A stretch of 64,000 nucleotides of DNA from Methyloversatilis universalis EHg5 (GTDB lineage: Bacteria; Pseudomonadota; Gammaproteobacteria; Burkholderiales; Rhodocyclaceae). Below the pieces are notes generated by a model. That model was not told where the DNA came from, did no database searches, and saw only the letters and a program-made list of their open reading frames with translations. The stretch lies in contig NZ_KB900539.1 in assembly GCF_000378945.1 (NCBI RefSeq), forward strand, positions 2,339,129 through 2,403,128, in the 5' to 3' direction. Positions within the stretch are counted from its first letter, which is position 1. The number at the start of each line of letters is the position of its first letter. This document shows, one piece after another, positions 23,430-34,390 of the stretch. The position numbers and the translations under genes were made by a program.

Positions 23430-24772
23430 GCCTGCGGCTGAAGCTGAACCTGCTGATCGCGCTGGTCATCCTCACCTTCACCAGCACCATGCTCACGCTG
23501 GAACTGATGGGCACCCGGCGCGCGGTGGGCGAAGAGATCGAGGCCGCCAACCGGGTAGCGACCCAGCTGCTGTCGCGGGTGGCGCTGGTGTACGCCAATA
23601 TGGGTTCGCCGGCCCTGGTCGACTTCCTGCACCGGCTGGGCCGGGTGCGCGCCACCGAAATCCACCTGCTGGACAGCGGCGGCAACCTGCTCTACACCTC
23701 GCCGCCCTCGCCCTACAAGGCCGGCCGCGACGCGCCGGACTGGTATTCGAACGCCATCCTGCCCAAGCGGCCGCTGCAGGAAATCACGCTCGGCGACGGC
23801 GCCCGGCTGGTGATCGCGGCCGACGCCTCGCGCGCCATCCTCGACGGGTGGGACGAAGCACTGCAGCTGCTCATCGTCGGCTCGATCGCGCTGCTGCTCG
23901 GCAACGGCATCGTGTTCTGGCTGGTCGGACGCGAGGTGCGACCGTTCAGCACCATCGTCCGCGGTCTGGAACAGATGCGTGCCGGCGACTACCACACCCG
24001 ACTGCCACCGCTGCCGGGCAAGGAAGCCGGTTCGATGGCCCAGGCCTTCAACCGCATGGCGCAGTCGATCGAGGACAATATGAACGCGCGGCAGGAGGCG
24101 CTGGAGGCGCGCAGCAATCTGGAAGAGAACCGCGAACTGACCCAGTTCATCCAGAGCCGCATCGAAGAAGAGCGCCGCGACATCGCACGCGAACTGCACG
24201 ACGAAATGGGCCAGGCGGTCACCGCGATCAAGAGCATGGGGCTGGCGATCGCACGGCGCGATGCGCAGACCGACCCGCGCAGCGCCGAGGCAGCGAATCT
24301 GATCGTCGATACCGCCAATCACCTGTACGACGTGATGCACAGCATCATCCCGAAACTGCGGCCGCTGGCGCTGGACAATCTCGGGCTGGAGGACGCGCTG
24401 GAAGATCTGGTGTCGGAGTGGCGGCGCCATCATCCGGACATGGAATTTGCACTGACGCTGCGCGATCTGCCCGAATCGCCCGGCGATTCGTTCAAGCTGG
24501 CGGCCTACCGCATCGTGCAGGAAGCGGTGACCAACGCGCTGAAGCACGCCCATGCCCGGAAAATCATGATTTCACTGGCCGGCACGGAACGCGGGCTGCA
24601 GGTGCAGGTCGAGGACGACGGTGCCGGGCTGGCCGAGGGATGGGCGCAGAAGCGCGGCCACCACGGCGTGCGCGGCATGCGTGAACGCGCGCAGGCGCTG
24701 GGCGGCGATCTGGCACTGCAGCCACGCGAAGGTGGCGGCACCCGCGTCAGCGCACGGCTGCCGATGGATTGA
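23426..24772 (+). CDS. NarX/UhpB-type sensor histidine kinase
   Basis: A 448-residue membrane kinase. One helix at residues ~5-27, a periplasmic sensor region (~28-150, VRATEIHLLDSGGNLLYTSP), a second helix (~153-175, LLIVGSIALLLGNGIVFWL), a HAMP linker, then a HisKA_3 dimerisation domain with the phospho-accepting His in IARELHDEMGQA (about 271). The HATPase_c domain holds EAVTNALKHAHA and DDGAGL. It should phosphorylate the LuxR-type regulator 13 bases downstream. The periplasmic domain is like those sensing small ligands or envelope state, with no clear signal. The start overlaps the pip stop. Confidence 0.93.
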   Translation: MSLRLKLNLLIALVILTFTSTMLTLELMGTRRAVGEEIEAANRVATQLLSRVALVYANMGSPALVDFLHRLGRVRATEIHLLDSGGNLLYTSPPSPYKAGRDAPDWYSNAILPKRPLQEITLGDGARLVIAADASRAILDGWDEALQLLIVGSIALLLGNGIVFWLVGREVRPFSTIVRGLEQMRAGDYHTRLPPLPGKEAGSMAQAFNRMAQSIEDNMNARQEALEARSNLEENRELTQFIQSRIEEERRDIARELHDEMGQAVTAIKSMGLAIARRDAQTDPRSAEAANLIVDTANHLYDVMHSIIPKLRPLALDNLGLEDALEDLVSEWRRHHPDMEFALTLRDLPESPGDSFKLAAYRIVQEAVTNALKHAHARKIMISLAGTERGLQVQVEDDGAGLAEGWAQKRGHHGVRGMRERAQALGGDLALQPREGGGTRVSARLPMD

Positions 24773-24785
24773 AGGGGGAAACCGA

Positions 24786-25433
24786 ATGGGCGTGATGGGA
24801 CCGATCAAGGTCATGCTGGTGGACGATCACGCGGTCGTCCGCATGGGATTCAAGCTGCTGCTCGCGGCCTGCGAGGACATCGAGGTGATCGGCGAGGCGG
24901 ACAGCGGCGAAGCGGCCTACCAGCGCTATGCCGAACTGAAGCCGGACGTGATCGTGATGGACCTGTCCATGCCCGGCATGGGCGGCATCGAGGCGGTGCG
25001 CCGGCTCACCGCACGCGACAAGGGCGTGCGCATCCTGGCGCTGTCGGCACACGAGGACACCGCGCATCCGAAACGAGTGCTCAAGGCCGGCGCCACCGGC
25101 TACCTGTCGAAGCGCGGGGCGCCGGAAGCGCTGATCGACGCGGTGCGCACGGTGGCGGCGGGACGCATGTATCTGGATGCCGAAATCGCGCAGAAGCTGG
25201 CGATGCAGGACGTAACCGGCACGCAGAACCCGGTCGAAGCGCTGTCGGAGCGCGAGTTCGAAGTGTTCATCCACCTTGCGCGCGGCCAGTCGGTGAACCA
25301 GATCGCCGAAACCCTGCACCTGTCGACCTCCACGGTCGGCACCCATCTGTACAACGTGAAACAGAAGCTCGGTGCGTCCAACCAGGCCGAACTGACGCTG
25401 ATCGCGCTGCGAAATGGGCTTATTGAGGCCTGA
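24786..25433 (+). CDS. LuxR/NarL-family response regulator
   Basis: A 215-residue regulator. The receiver domain (~5-125) keeps the DD pair in MLVDDHAVVRMG, the phosphorylated Asp in DVIVMDLSMPGMGG (about D58) and the Lys in GYLSKRG. The DNA-binding GerE domain (~150-212) reads LSEREFEVFIHLARGQSVNQ, then TSTVGTHLYNVKQKLG. AGGGGGAA precedes ATG 24786. It pairs with the kinase directly upstream. Target genes are unknown; no palindromic site was recognised nearby. Confidence 0.93.
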   Translation: MGVMGPIKVMLVDDHAVVRMGFKLLLAACEDIEVIGEADSGEAAYQRYAELKPDVIVMDLSMPGMGGIEAVRRLTARDKGVRILALSAHEDTAHPKRVLKAGATGYLSKRGAPEALIDAVRTVAAGRMYLDAEIAQKLAMQDVTGTQNPVEALSEREFEVFIHLARGQSVNQIAETLHLSTSTVGTHLYNVKQKLGASNQAELTLIALRNGLIEA

Positions 25434-25974
25434 TCGAGGCCTGATCGAAGCCCAGACAAAGTCCTGAGCGCAACCTGAGCCAGGCCCGGACGGGCCGGCT
25501 TCAGGCGTTCGGGAACGGACGCCTGAAGCGCTCCGTCCCGTTCCCGCCGGCAACCCGCCCCCTCCTCTGGAGTGCGCCTGAACACGCACCGTCCCGGTGC
25601 ATACTCCCGGCAGTCTGCCGTCCGCCTGTGCGCGCCTCCGCACTCCGGCGTGCGGATTGCAACAGCTGCGCCCGCGCTCTTCCCCTTTCGCCGTTGAAGC
25701 CTGAAACGTCGTTTCACCGGCTTTCGATGCTGCACCGCACACACCAGCCGCCGTCCGTCGGCGCCAGACGGCGCGCACCGGGTATCTCCGATGAATGCCG
25801 CATGTGCCGGTGCCCATTGGTCACCGCCGTCTGACGCGTTCTGGCACGGATCACGCTTTAATTTGTGCGATGCACCATCACATATCCACTGACACAGGTT
25901 TGCCCTTCATGTCCCGTTAGTCCATCTGTCACCGCCCGACGCTCAGGCCGAGGGTGGCTCAACTGGAGATCACC
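25434..25974. other. Gene-free stretch after the two-component system
   Basis: No coding frame is supported. It begins with a short direct repeat (GAGGCCTGATC, twice between 25424 and 25445) and holds one hairpin (25500-25527). The right end becomes more AT-rich around 25855-25885, where the promoter of the protease gene probably lies. Confidence 0.4.
25500..25527 (+). terminator. Hairpin downstream of the response regulator
   Basis: TTCAGGCGT (25500-25508) pairs perfectly with ACGCCTGAA (25519-25527) around a 10-base loop. No T run follows, so termination is possible but not certain. Confidence 0.35.
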
Positions 25975-26784
25975 ATGCGTATCCTCGGCCTGCTGCTCAT
26001 GCTCACTGTCGCGCCCGGCGCCCATGCCGACGCAGAGCGCTACCTTCAGCTGTCGATGCACATGGTGAAAGTGCTCGCCGCCAACGCGGACGGCCGGATC
26101 AACACCGGCACCGGCGTACAGCTGGACGAACGCACCCTGGTCACCAACTGCCACGTGGTCGGCGTTGCCCATCACGTGATCGTGGCCCGCGGCAGTACCG
26201 GTATGCCGGCGACCGCCCGCGTCGCTGATCGCCGTCACGATCTGTGCGTGATGAATACGCCGGTCGCCGCCGGTCGCCCTGCCGAGATCGGATCCAGCAG
26301 CGCGCTCAAGGTGGGCGATACGGTCTACGCGATGGGTTTTTCCGGCGGCAAATCGCTGTCGATGAGCGAGGGCCGGGTGACCGCACTGCACGACATGGAT
26401 GGCGCCCGCGTGATCGAAACCGACGCGTCCTTCCAGCAGGGGGCGTCCGGCGGCGCGCTGTTCGATGGCGAAGGCCGCATGGTGGGCGTGCTCACCTTCT
26501 TCATCCCCGGCCTGAAGCGGCATTTCGCAGTACCGGCCGACTGGCTGGCCGAGGCGCTGGCGGCCTCCGGCGAAATGCCGCTGCCGCTGGCCATCGGCGC
26601 CGCACCCTTCTGGGCTGCGGCAGATGCGGACAAACCTTACTTCCTGCGCGCCATACAGCACGAGAACGACGGTGACTGGGGCCGCCTGCAGGCGGTGGCG
26701 AAAGAATGGGTGGACGCCGAACCGAACAACCGCGCGGCGATCGAGGCAGCGGTGCGCGCCAGCCACCTGCCCGCTCCGCACTGA
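25975..26784 (+). CDS. Secreted trypsin-like serine protease (S1/DegP-like fold)
   Basis: A 269-residue protein with a signal peptide (RILGLLLMLTVAPGAHADA, cleavage near residue 20). A chymotrypsin-fold domain follows with the triad His in LVTNCHVVG, Asp in RRHDLCVMN and Ser in QGASGGALFDG. There is no PDZ domain, unlike DegP; the C-terminal ~65 residues after FAVPADWLAEAL are helical and tetratricopeptide-like (DWGRLQAVAKEWVDAEPNNR). It should act in the periplasm. A GGAG site precedes ATG 25975; a GTG at 25954 is less likely. Substrates are unknown. Confidence 0.85.
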   Translation: MRILGLLLMLTVAPGAHADAERYLQLSMHMVKVLAANADGRINTGTGVQLDERTLVTNCHVVGVAHHVIVARGSTGMPATARVADRRHDLCVMNTPVAAGRPAEIGSSSALKVGDTVYAMGFSGGKSLSMSEGRVTALHDMDGARVIETDASFQQGASGGALFDGEGRMVGVLTFFIPGLKRHFAVPADWLAEALAASGEMPLPLAIGAAPFWAAADADKPYFLRAIQHENDGDWGRLQAVAKEWVDAEPNNRAAIEAAVRASHLPAPH

Positions 26785-26815
26785 GACCGGGGCGAGAGGC
26801 CGGCCCTGACCCGCT

Positions 26816-27916
26816 TCATCCGTGCCGGCGCAGTGTCGGCAGCAGCGCCCGCGCGTTGTCCCGGGTAATGGCGCGCACCCCGCTTTCCGTCAGGCCGACC
26901 GACTGCAGGTCACGCACGGTTTCTGCCAGCGGCACGAAGGGATTGTCGCTGCCCAGCAATATCTGCGACAGCGGGACAAAACTGGTGAGTGCGGCAAGGG
27001 CCGGCCGGTTGGCGCTACCGGCCAGATCGAACCAGTGCCGGGCCAGTTCCCTTTCCACGCCCTGCGGGGCGAGCGATGGCAGATTGGCCGGACCGTACTG
27101 CTTCATGCGGCCGATCATCATCGGCATGGTGCCGCCGGCGTGGGTGAAGATGAAACGGATGTCCCGATAGCGGGCGAAAGTGCCGGTAAAGAGCATATTA
27201 GTGATCGCGCGCGCGGTGTCCTGCGGCACCTCTGCAATCATGGGTGCGACATCCGGCATCAGGTTGCGACAGCAGATCGGCGCGGTCGGGTGTACGAACA
27301 CGACCGCCTTCCTGCGGTTGAGCTCTTCGAATACGGTGTCGTATGCGGGATTGCCCAGCCACTTGTCGCCGTAGCTGGTCATCAGGCCGATGCCATCAGC
27401 CTTCAGCACGTCCAGCGCGTATTCGATCTCCTTCAGGCTGCCTTCCTGATCAGGCAGCGGCAACACCGCGAACAGGCCGAAACGGCCACGGTACTTCGCA
27501 CCCAGCCCGGCCGCGTAATCATTCACCTGGCGGGCGGTAAGGCGCGCAGCTGCCGCATCGCCGAACCACACCCCGGGCGAGGTCAGCGACAGCACCGCCG
27601 TAGCCACGCCGTTGGCATCCATCGCCTCGACCGCCTTGTCCGGCGTCCAGCTGAGCCAGGCCTGGCTCAGTCCGCCGCCGCGGACACCAGCAATCCTGTC
27701 CCGGTACTGTTCGAGATAGAACGGCGGAATATGATGGTGATGGACATCGATCGACCCGCCATCGCTGCCTGAGGGTGATGATGCGGAACGACAGGCGGAC
27801 AGCCCCGCTGCCAGCCCCATGCCGACCAGACCGGACAGCACCCGGCGTCTTGGCGCGACATCGTGACCGCAGGTACAGGGCGCAAACAGGATGTTGCGAA
27901 AGAGATCGTCACCCAT
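26816..27916 (-). CDS. Exported amidohydrolase-family protein (amidohydrolase_2, ACMSD-like)
   Basis: A 366-residue protein. The N-terminus has a twin-arginine-like APRRRVLSGLVGMGLAAG followed by LSAC, so it may be Tat-exported and lipidated. The TIM-barrel amidohydrolase domain starts IDVHHHHIPP, the first metal-binding His cluster. It continues with VVFVHPTAP and FIFTHAGG carrying barrel histidines and ILLGSDNPF with the catalytic Asp. Relatives include decarboxylases and hydrolases of small aromatic acids; the substrate is unknown. Export is unusual for this family. It is convergent with the protease gene and lies downstream of hppA on the same strand. Confidence 0.8.
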   Translation of the reverse strand: MGDDLFRNILFAPCTCGHDVAPRRRVLSGLVGMGLAAGLSACRSASSPSGSDGGSIDVHHHHIPPFYLEQYRDRIAGVRGGGLSQAWLSWTPDKAVEAMDANGVATAVLSLTSPGVWFGDAAAARLTARQVNDYAAGLGAKYRGRFGLFAVLPLPDQEGSLKEIEYALDVLKADGIGLMTSYGDKWLGNPAYDTVFEELNRRKAVVFVHPTAPICCRNLMPDVAPMIAEVPQDTARAITNMLFTGTFARYRDIRFIFTHAGGTMPMMIGRMKQYGPANLPSLAPQGVERELARHWFDLAGSANRPALAALTSFVPLSQILLGSDNPFVPLAETVRDLQSVGLTESGVRAITRDNARALLPTLRRHG

Positions 27917-28040
27917 CGCTCACTCCATGTCTCGACAGCGGTTCGTCGAACAGCGGAAGGCGCTCAACCCGGCGGACGGCAGACAGCGCCCTGCCCGGAC
28001 CCCATGCACGCTGATGCATGGAGCCCGGTGATGCGCAAAC

Positions 28041-30200
28041 CTACTTCTGGACCACCACCGCCACCTTCTGCACCTGCACCTCCGGTGCCGAAGAATGCGC
28101 GGTCGTGCCCGCCGCCGACGGCAGCAGCGGCACGATGAGCAGTGCCACGATGTTGATGATCTTGATCAGCGGGTTCACGGCCGGGCCTGCAGTGTCCTTG
28201 TACGGATCACCCACGGTGTCGCCGGTCACCGCTGCCTTGTGCGCCTCGGAGCCCTTGCCGCCGAAGTGGCCGTCCTCGATGTACTTCTTCGCGTTGTCCC
28301 AGGCGCCACCGCCGGTGGTCATCGAGATCGCGACAAACAGGCCGGTCACAATAGTGCCCATCAGCACCCCGCCCAGCGCCTGCACGCCGGCCTGCGGCCC
28401 CATCAGGAAGGCGATGCCGAAGGCCACGACGACCGGCACCAGCACCGGCAGCAGCGAAGGCACCATCATTTCCTTGATCGCCGCCACGGTGAGCATGTCG
28501 ACCGCGCGCGAATAGTCGGGCTTGGCCGTGCCTTCCATGATGCCGGGGATTTCCTTGAACTGGCGACGCACTTCGACCACCACCGCACCTGCGGAACGGC
28601 CGACCGCTTCCATCGCCATCGCGCCGAACAGGTAGGGAATCAGGCCGCCGATGAACAGTCCGATGATGACCGCCGGATTGGCCAGATCGAAGGCCACGCT
28701 GTGGCCGACCGCTTCCAGCGCGTGGGTGTAGTCGGCGAACAGCACCAGCGCGGCCAGACCGGCCGAGCCGATGGCATAGCCCTTGGTCACCGCCTTGGTG
28801 GTGTTGCCGACCGCGTCCAGCGGATCGGTCACCGCGCGCACCGAATCCGGCAGTTCCGCCATCTCGGCGATGCCGCCGGCGTTGTCGGTGATCGGGCCGT
28901 AGGCGTCGAGCGCGACGATGATGCCGGACATGCTCAGCATCGAGGTGGCCGCGATCGCGATGCCGTACAGGCCGCCCAGCGTGTAGGCCGCCCAGATCGC
29001 CGCGCACACCGCCAGCACCGGCCAGGCGCAGGACTTCATCGACACGCCGAGGCCGGCGATGATGTTGGTGCCGTGACCGGTGGTCGAGGCCTCCGCGATG
29101 TGCTTCACCGGCCTGAAGTCGGTGCCGGTGTAGTACTCGGTGATCACCACCATCAGACCAGTGAGCACCAAGCCCACGACCGCCGCGCCGTACAGCCGCA
29201 TCTGCGCGCCGTCGTAGATGCCCATCGAGGCATTCAGCGCGTCGTCCGGCATCAGCATCGTGGTCAGCGGGTAGAAGGCGATCAGCGCCAGCACACCGGC
29301 GACGATGAGGCCGCGGTAGAGGCCGTTCATGATCTTCTGGCCCGGCTTGGTCTTGACGAACATGCAGCCGATGATGGAGGCGATGATGGAGAAGCCGCCC
29401 AGCGCCAGCGGATAGATCACCGCCGCCTCGGCGTTCGACTTCAGCATCAGCGCGCCAAGCAGCATGGTGGCCACCGTGGTCACCGCATAGGTTTCGAACA
29501 GGTCGGCCGCCATGCCGGCGCAGTCACCGACGTTGTCACCCACGTTGTCGGCGATCACCGCCGGATTGCGCGGATCGTCTTCCGGTATGCCCGCTTCGAC
29601 CTTGCCCACCAGATCGGCGCCGACATCTGCACCCTTGGTGAAGATGCCGCCCCCCAGACGGGCGAAGATCGAAATGAGCGACGAGCCGAAGCCCAGGCCG
29701 ATCAGCGGATGGATGATCTGGTCGATCGCCGCGCCATGCGCGGCCGAACCCTTCAGGATGGCGTAATACCCCGCCACGCCGAGCAGGCCCAGACCGACCA
29801 CCAGCATGCCGGTGATGGCCCCGCCGCGGAAGGCAACGTCGAACGCTTCGGAGATGCCCTTGCGCGCGGCTTCCGCGGTGCGCACGTTGGAGCGCACCGA
29901 CACGTTCATGCCGATGTAGCCGGCCGCGCCCGACAGCACCGCGCCGATGACGAAACCGGCAGCGGTCGATACGCCGAGCGTGGCAGCGAGCAGGACGGTG
30001 AGGATGACGCCGACAATGCCGATGGTGCGGTACTGCCTGTTGAGGTAGGCCTTCGCCCCCTCCTGCACCGCATCGGCAATCTCGCGCATGCGCGGATTGC
30101 CTGTGGGTTGGGCAAGAATCCACTTGCTGGATACGGCGCCATAGACAATGGCCACCACGGCGCACACGAGTGCGAACCACAGACCGAAAGACGACGTCAT
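28041..30200 (-). CDS. hppA: Membrane-bound proton-translocating pyrophosphatase
   Basis: A 719-residue, ~16-helix pump that hydrolyses PPi and moves H+ across the inner membrane. Substrate motifs include [11 protein letters not shown] and the Asp-rich [36 protein letters not shown] carries Lys where K+-dependent enzymes have Ala, so it should be K+-independent and thus probably H+-pumping. The start MTSSFGLWF at 30200 follows GAGGAGGGG. It is downstream of pfp on the same strand (174-base gap), an association known from methanotrophs, and allows energy stored in PPi to be recovered. Confidence 0.95.
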   Translation of the reverse strand: MTSSFGLWFALVCAVVAIVYGAVSSKWILAQPTGNPRMREIADAVQEGAKAYLNRQYRTIGIVGVILTVLLAATLGVSTAAGFVIGAVLSGAAGYIGMNVSVRSNVRTAEAARKGISEAFDVAFRGGAITGMLVVGLGLLGVAGYYAILKGSAAHGAAIDQIIHPLIGLGFGSSLISIFARLGGGIFTKGADVGADLVGKVEAGIPEDDPRNPAVIADNVGDNVGDCAGMAADLFETYAVTTVATMLLGALMLKSNAEAAVIYPLALGGFSIIASIIGCMFVKTKPGQKIMNGLYRGLIVAGVLALIAFYPLTTMLMPDDALNASMGIYDGAQMRLYGAAVVGLVLTGLMVVITEYYTGTDFRPVKHIAEASTTGHGTNIIAGLGVSMKSCAWPVLAVCAAIWAAYTLGGLYGIAIAATSMLSMSGIIVALDAYGPITDNAGGIAEMAELPDSVRAVTDPLDAVGNTTKAVTKGYAIGSAGLAALVLFADYTHALEAVGHSVAFDLANPAVIIGLFIGGLIPYLFGAMAMEAVGRSAGAVVVEVRRQFKEIPGIMEGTAKPDYSRAVDMLTVAAIKEMMVPSLLPVLVPVVVAFGIAFLMGPQAGVQALGGVLMGTIVTGLFVAISMTTGGGAWDNAKKYIEDGHFGGKGSEAHKAAVTGDTVGDPYKDTAGPAVNPLIKIINIVALLIVPLLPSAAGTTAHSSAPEVQVQKVAVVVQK

Positions 30201-30374
30201 CACCCCTCCTCTTGTTTTGACTGCGTGCAACGAAAGGACGGCGCTTTCACGTCGCCCCCGAAAGCAGCGAGCAACCTTGTGGGCTGCCGGTCAGCCGCCC
30301 CTGCGGCGCCTGACCTGGTATGTCATCCGCACGCCGGGGAGCGTGCGGCTACAAGCGGTGCGTCTTCGACCCGG

Positions 30375-31631
30375 TCAGCCTGCGAACGGCGGCAGCGTGC
30401 GCGGCACGCTTTCGTTCTTCAGACTGACATAGGCCGGCAGTCCATTCACGTAGGGCGGGTAGTCCTCGCCTTCGATCAGGGGCTGCAGGTATTTCCGGCA
30501 GGCGTCGGTGATGCCGAAGCCGTCGTCGGAAATGAAATGCGCGGGCATCATCTTCTCGCGGTTCGCAACGTTCTGCAGTTGCGCCACGTCAATCTTCCAT
30601 GCATACGGCGTGTCGGACACGCGCACGATGGCGGGCATGACCGCATTGCGGCCTTCGACCGCCAGTTCGACCGCGCGGCGGCCGAGCGCGTAGGCCTGCT
30701 CTGCGTCGGTGCCGGAGGCGATGTGGCGGCCGCTGCGCTGCAGGTAGTCCGGCAGCGCCCAGTGGTATTTGTGGCCGAGCTTCGTCTTGATCAGTTCGGC
30801 GATCTGCTGACCGACGCCGCCCAGCTGGGCGTGGCCGAAGGCGTCACGCGTTCCGGACTCGGCCAGCAGCTTGCCGTCGGCGCCACGCAGGCCTTCGGAC
30901 ACCGCGATGGCGCAGAAGTCATGCTCGCGCACGCAGGCGTCGACGCGGGCCAGAAAGGCCGCCTCGTCGAACGGAATTTCGGGGAACAGCAGGATGTGAG
31001 GCGCCTCGCCCGGCGTGCGCGCGGCCAGACCGGCGGCGGCGGTGATCCAGCCGGCGTGCCGGCCCATCACTTCCATCACGAATATCTTGGTCGACGTGCG
31101 TGCCATGGAGGCGACGTCGAGACCGGCTTCCATCATCGACACCGCAACGTATTTCGCCACCGAACCGAAGCCCGGGCAGTTGTCGGTTTCGACCAGATCG
31201 TTATCCACCGTCTTCGGAATGCCGACGCAGGTGAGCGGGTAGAGCAGCTTTTCCGCGATCTGCGACACCTTCCACGCGGTGTCCATCGAATCGTTGCCGC
31301 CGTTGTAGAGGAACCAGCGGATGTCGTGCGCGCGAAACACCTCGATCAGCCGCTCGTACTGCGCACGGCTTTCTTCGAGGCCCTTCAGCTTGTAGCGGCA
31401 GGAGCCGAAGGCGCCGCCCGGCGTGTGACGCAGGGCGGCGATGGCCGCATCGCTTTCCAGCGAGGTGTCGATCAGGTCTTCGTGCAGCGCACCGAGGATG
31501 CCATTGCGCCCGGCGAACACCTTACCGATCACATCACCCCGTTCACGCGCGGCCTGGATGACACCGCAGGCGGTCGCGTTGATGACCGCGGTGACGCCAC
31601 CGGACTGCGCGTAGAACAGGTTTGCGACCAT
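30375..31631 (-). CDS. pfp: Pyrophosphate-dependent 6-phosphofructokinase
   Basis: A 418-residue PFK-superfamily enzyme that interconverts fructose 6-phosphate and fructose 1,6-bisphosphate using PPi. AQSGGVTAVINA starts the fold, LYNGGNDSMDT replaces the ATP-binding GGDGS of ordinary PFK, and the active site is IPKTVDNDL, features of PPi-users. MGRHAGWITAA carries substrate-binding residues. It follows adk after four bases and precedes hppA. No ATP-type pfkA is in the window. In methylotrophs a reversible PPi enzyme fits sugar-phosphate formaldehyde-linked metabolism or gluconeogenesis. Confidence 0.94.
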   Translation of the reverse strand: MVANLFYAQSGGVTAVINATACGVIQAARERGDVIGKVFAGRNGILGALHEDLIDTSLESDAAIAALRHTPGGAFGSCRYKLKGLEESRAQYERLIEVFRAHDIRWFLYNGGNDSMDTAWKVSQIAEKLLYPLTCVGIPKTVDNDLVETDNCPGFGSVAKYVAVSMMEAGLDVASMARTSTKIFVMEVMGRHAGWITAAAGLAARTPGEAPHILLFPEIPFDEAAFLARVDACVREHDFCAIAVSEGLRGADGKLLAESGTRDAFGHAQLGGVGQQIAELIKTKLGHKYHWALPDYLQRSGRHIASGTDAEQAYALGRRAVELAVEGRNAVMPAIVRVSDTPYAWKIDVAQLQNVANREKMMPAHFISDDGFGITDACRKYLQPLIEGEDYPPYVNGLPAYVSLKNESVPRTLPPFAG

Positions 31632-31635
31632 GCGA

Positions 31636-32373
<738 letters not shown>

Positions 32374-32411
32374 TTACCGCGCAACGGTGTGCGCGGTCAA
32401 ACCGCAATGCG

Positions 32412-33176
32412 TCAGACCTGGCCGCCGGCAAACAGCGCGCGGACGCGTTCGAGGTCGTCCGGCGTATCGACGCCGGCATGCGGCATCGGCACGTCAGCCA
32501 CCACGCGGATGCGGTAGCCGTGCCACAGCGCACGCAGCTGCTCGAGCGCCTCGACCTGCTCCATCGGCGCCGGATCGAGGCGCGCATTGCGCTGCAGGAA
32601 ACGCACGCGGTAGGCATAGATGCCGATATGCCGCTGGGCGCCAAGACCCACCGGCAGCGTGTCGCGCGAGGCGGCGAAGGCGTCGCGCGCCCAGGGAATC
32701 GGCGCACGCGAGAAATACATCGCGCGGCCGTGGATGTCGCTGATCACCTTCACCACCGCCGGATTGAAGAAATCCGCGCTGTCGGTGATCGCGCTGCTGG
32801 CGGTGGCGATGGAGGACTCCGGATCCTGGTCCAGCGCCTGCGCAACTTGTCGTATCAGGTCGGGGTCGATCAGCGGTTCGTCACCCTGCACATTCACCAC
32901 CACGGTAGCCGGCGACCAGCCCAGCTGTTCCGCCACCTCGGCGATGCGGTCGGTGCCGGTGGCGTGGTCACTGCGGGTCATCACCGCCTCGAAACCGTGA
33001 GCACGCACCGCGTCGGCGATGCCTTCGTGATCGGTGGCGACCACCAGCGCGTCGGCACCGCTCTGCGCCGCCCGCTGTGCCACCCGCACGATCATGGGCA
33101 GACCGCCGATGTCGAGCAGCGGCTTGCCGGGCAGCCGGGTCGAGGCATGGCGGGCGGGAATGACGACCTTGAACAT
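32412..33176 (-). CDS. kdsB: 3-deoxy-manno-octulosonate cytidylyltransferase
   Basis: A 254-residue enzyme activating KDO with CTP for lipopolysaccharide inner-core synthesis. It opens [19 protein letters not shown], the nucleotide-binding loop, and carries [11 protein letters not shown] with the metal-binding Asp and HIGIYAYRV near the dimer interface. It lies in the usual betaproteobacterial order lpxK-Trm112-kdsB-adk, 16 bases after the Trm112-like gene. Confidence 0.96.
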   Translation of the reverse strand: MFKVVIPARHASTRLPGKPLLDIGGLPMIVRVAQRAAQSGADALVVATDHEGIADAVRAHGFEAVMTRSDHATGTDRIAEVAEQLGWSPATVVVNVQGDEPLIDPDLIRQVAQALDQDPESSIATASSAITDSADFFNPAVVKVISDIHGRAMYFSRAPIPWARDAFAASRDTLPVGLGAQRHIGIYAYRVRFLQRNARLDPAPMEQVEALEQLRALWHGYRIRVVADVPMPHAGVDTPDDLERVRALFAGGQV

Positions 33177-33192
33177 GATGCCTCCCCGCGCT

Positions 33193-33402
33193 TCAGGCGC
33201 TGCGGCCGGACGGCTCGCGCAGCGCTGCGACTTCGTCCTCGCTCATTTCGCGCGCTTCGTCCTCCAGCATGACCGGAATGCCGTCGCGTATCGGGTAGGC
33301 CAGACGGCTGGCCTTGCACTGCAGTTCGTTGCGCGCACGGTCCAGCACCAGAGGTGCCTTGGTGACCGGGCAGACGAGAATTTCAAGAAGACGTGGATCC
33401 AT
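33193..33402 (-). CDS. Trm112-family small protein (YcaR-like)
   Basis: A 69-residue UPF0434/Trm112 protein: [17 protein letters not shown], then [20 protein letters not shown]. Two cysteines (C11, C29) remain of the zinc-ribbon pattern. Trm112 proteins activate methyltransferases in eukaryotes and archaea; the bacterial role between lpxK and kdsB is not established. The ATG at 33402 overlaps the end of lpxK by 20 bases, indicating coupled translation. Confidence 0.9.
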   Translation of the reverse strand: MDPRLLEILVCPVTKAPLVLDRARNELQCKASRLAYPIRDGIPVMLEDEAREMSEDEVAALREPSGRSA

Positions 33403-34390
33403 GCTTCAACTCCGCGAGGCGGCCCAGAACAAAGGCCGCCAGATCAGGGTCGAGGCGAGCCTCGACCGGCAGCACCCAGATCGGGGTGCTCAACAAACCG
33501 TGACATTTTACCGCGTCCTTCTCGGTCAGCAGCAGTGCATCGCACTCCGGGAACGCGACATCCTGCGGCTGATACACGTGATGGTCGGGAAACGGATGCG
33601 CGACGAAATTCAGCCCGAGCGCACGCAGATGGTCGAAAAAGCGCGCGGGCTCGCCGATGCCGGCCAGCGCATGCAGGCGCAGGCCGCGCAGATCCTGTGC
33701 GTCGGCGGTGCGCTCCGGTGCGTCGAGGCGATGGAAGACGCGGCCTTCCAGACGCATGCGGAAGGTCGGCTGCCCGCTTGCCAGCGCTTCGGCCGTGCCA
33801 TTGAGCACCACCGCATCCACCGTGCGCAGCCGCGCCGGCGGTTCGCGCAGCGGACCGGCCGGCAGCAGCAGGCGATTCATCAGGCCGCGCCGGTCCACCA
33901 CCGCAATTTCGATGTCGCGCGCCAGCGCGTAGTGCTGCAGGCCGTCGTCGCACAGCACCAGATCGCATTCGGGATGCGCGGCCAGCCCGGCCAGCGCCGC
34001 AGCCGCACGCTGTCGGCCCTGCCACACCGGTACGCCCGAGCGGCGCGCCAGCAGCACCGCTTCGTCGCCCGACCGGGTGGCATCGCCGTCGGCGGACACC
34101 GGGTGCGGCGTATCGGCCTCGCCACCGTAGCCGCGGGTCACGATCAGCGGCCGGTAGCCGCGCGCGCTCAGTTCGCGCGCCAGATGCAGCGTGAGCGGCG
34201 TCTTGCCTGCGCCGCCGGCGATGATATTGCCGACCACCACCACCGGCACCGGCAGGCGGGTGCTTCGGAGCAGGCCGGCGGCAAAGGCCGCGCGGCGGAC
34301 GGCCGCCACGAGACCGAACAGCATGGAAAGCGGCCACAGCAGCCAGGCAGCGATGCCACGGCTGCGCCACAGCGCAGGCGCGCTGTTCAT
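33383..34390 (-). CDS. lpxK: Tetraacyldisaccharide 4'-kinase
   Basis: A 335-residue inner-membrane kinase that phosphorylates the lipid A precursor at the 4' position. An N-terminal hydrophobic helix (about 12-35) precedes the P-loop [32 protein letters not shown] holds the second nucleotide-site motif. The ATG at 34390 overlaps the exbD stop (ATGA). The expected neighbours exbB, exbD, Trm112 and kdsB surround it, a common betaproteobacterial envelope cluster. Confidence 0.95.
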   Translation of the reverse strand: MNSAPALWRSRGIAAWLLWPLSMLFGLVAAVRRAAFAAGLLRSTRLPVPVVVVGNIIAGGAGKTPLTLHLARELSARGYRPLIVTRGYGGEADTPHPVSADGDATRSGDEAVLLARRSGVPVWQGRQRAAAALAGLAAHPECDLVLCDDGLQHYALARDIEIAVVDRRGLMNRLLLPAGPLREPPARLRTVDAVVLNGTAEALASGQPTFRMRLEGRVFHRLDAPERTADAQDLRGLRLHALAGIGEPARFFDHLRALGLNFVAHPFPDHHVYQPQDVAFPECDALLLTEKDAVKCHGLLSTPIWVLPVEARLDPDLAAFVLGRLAELKHGSTSS

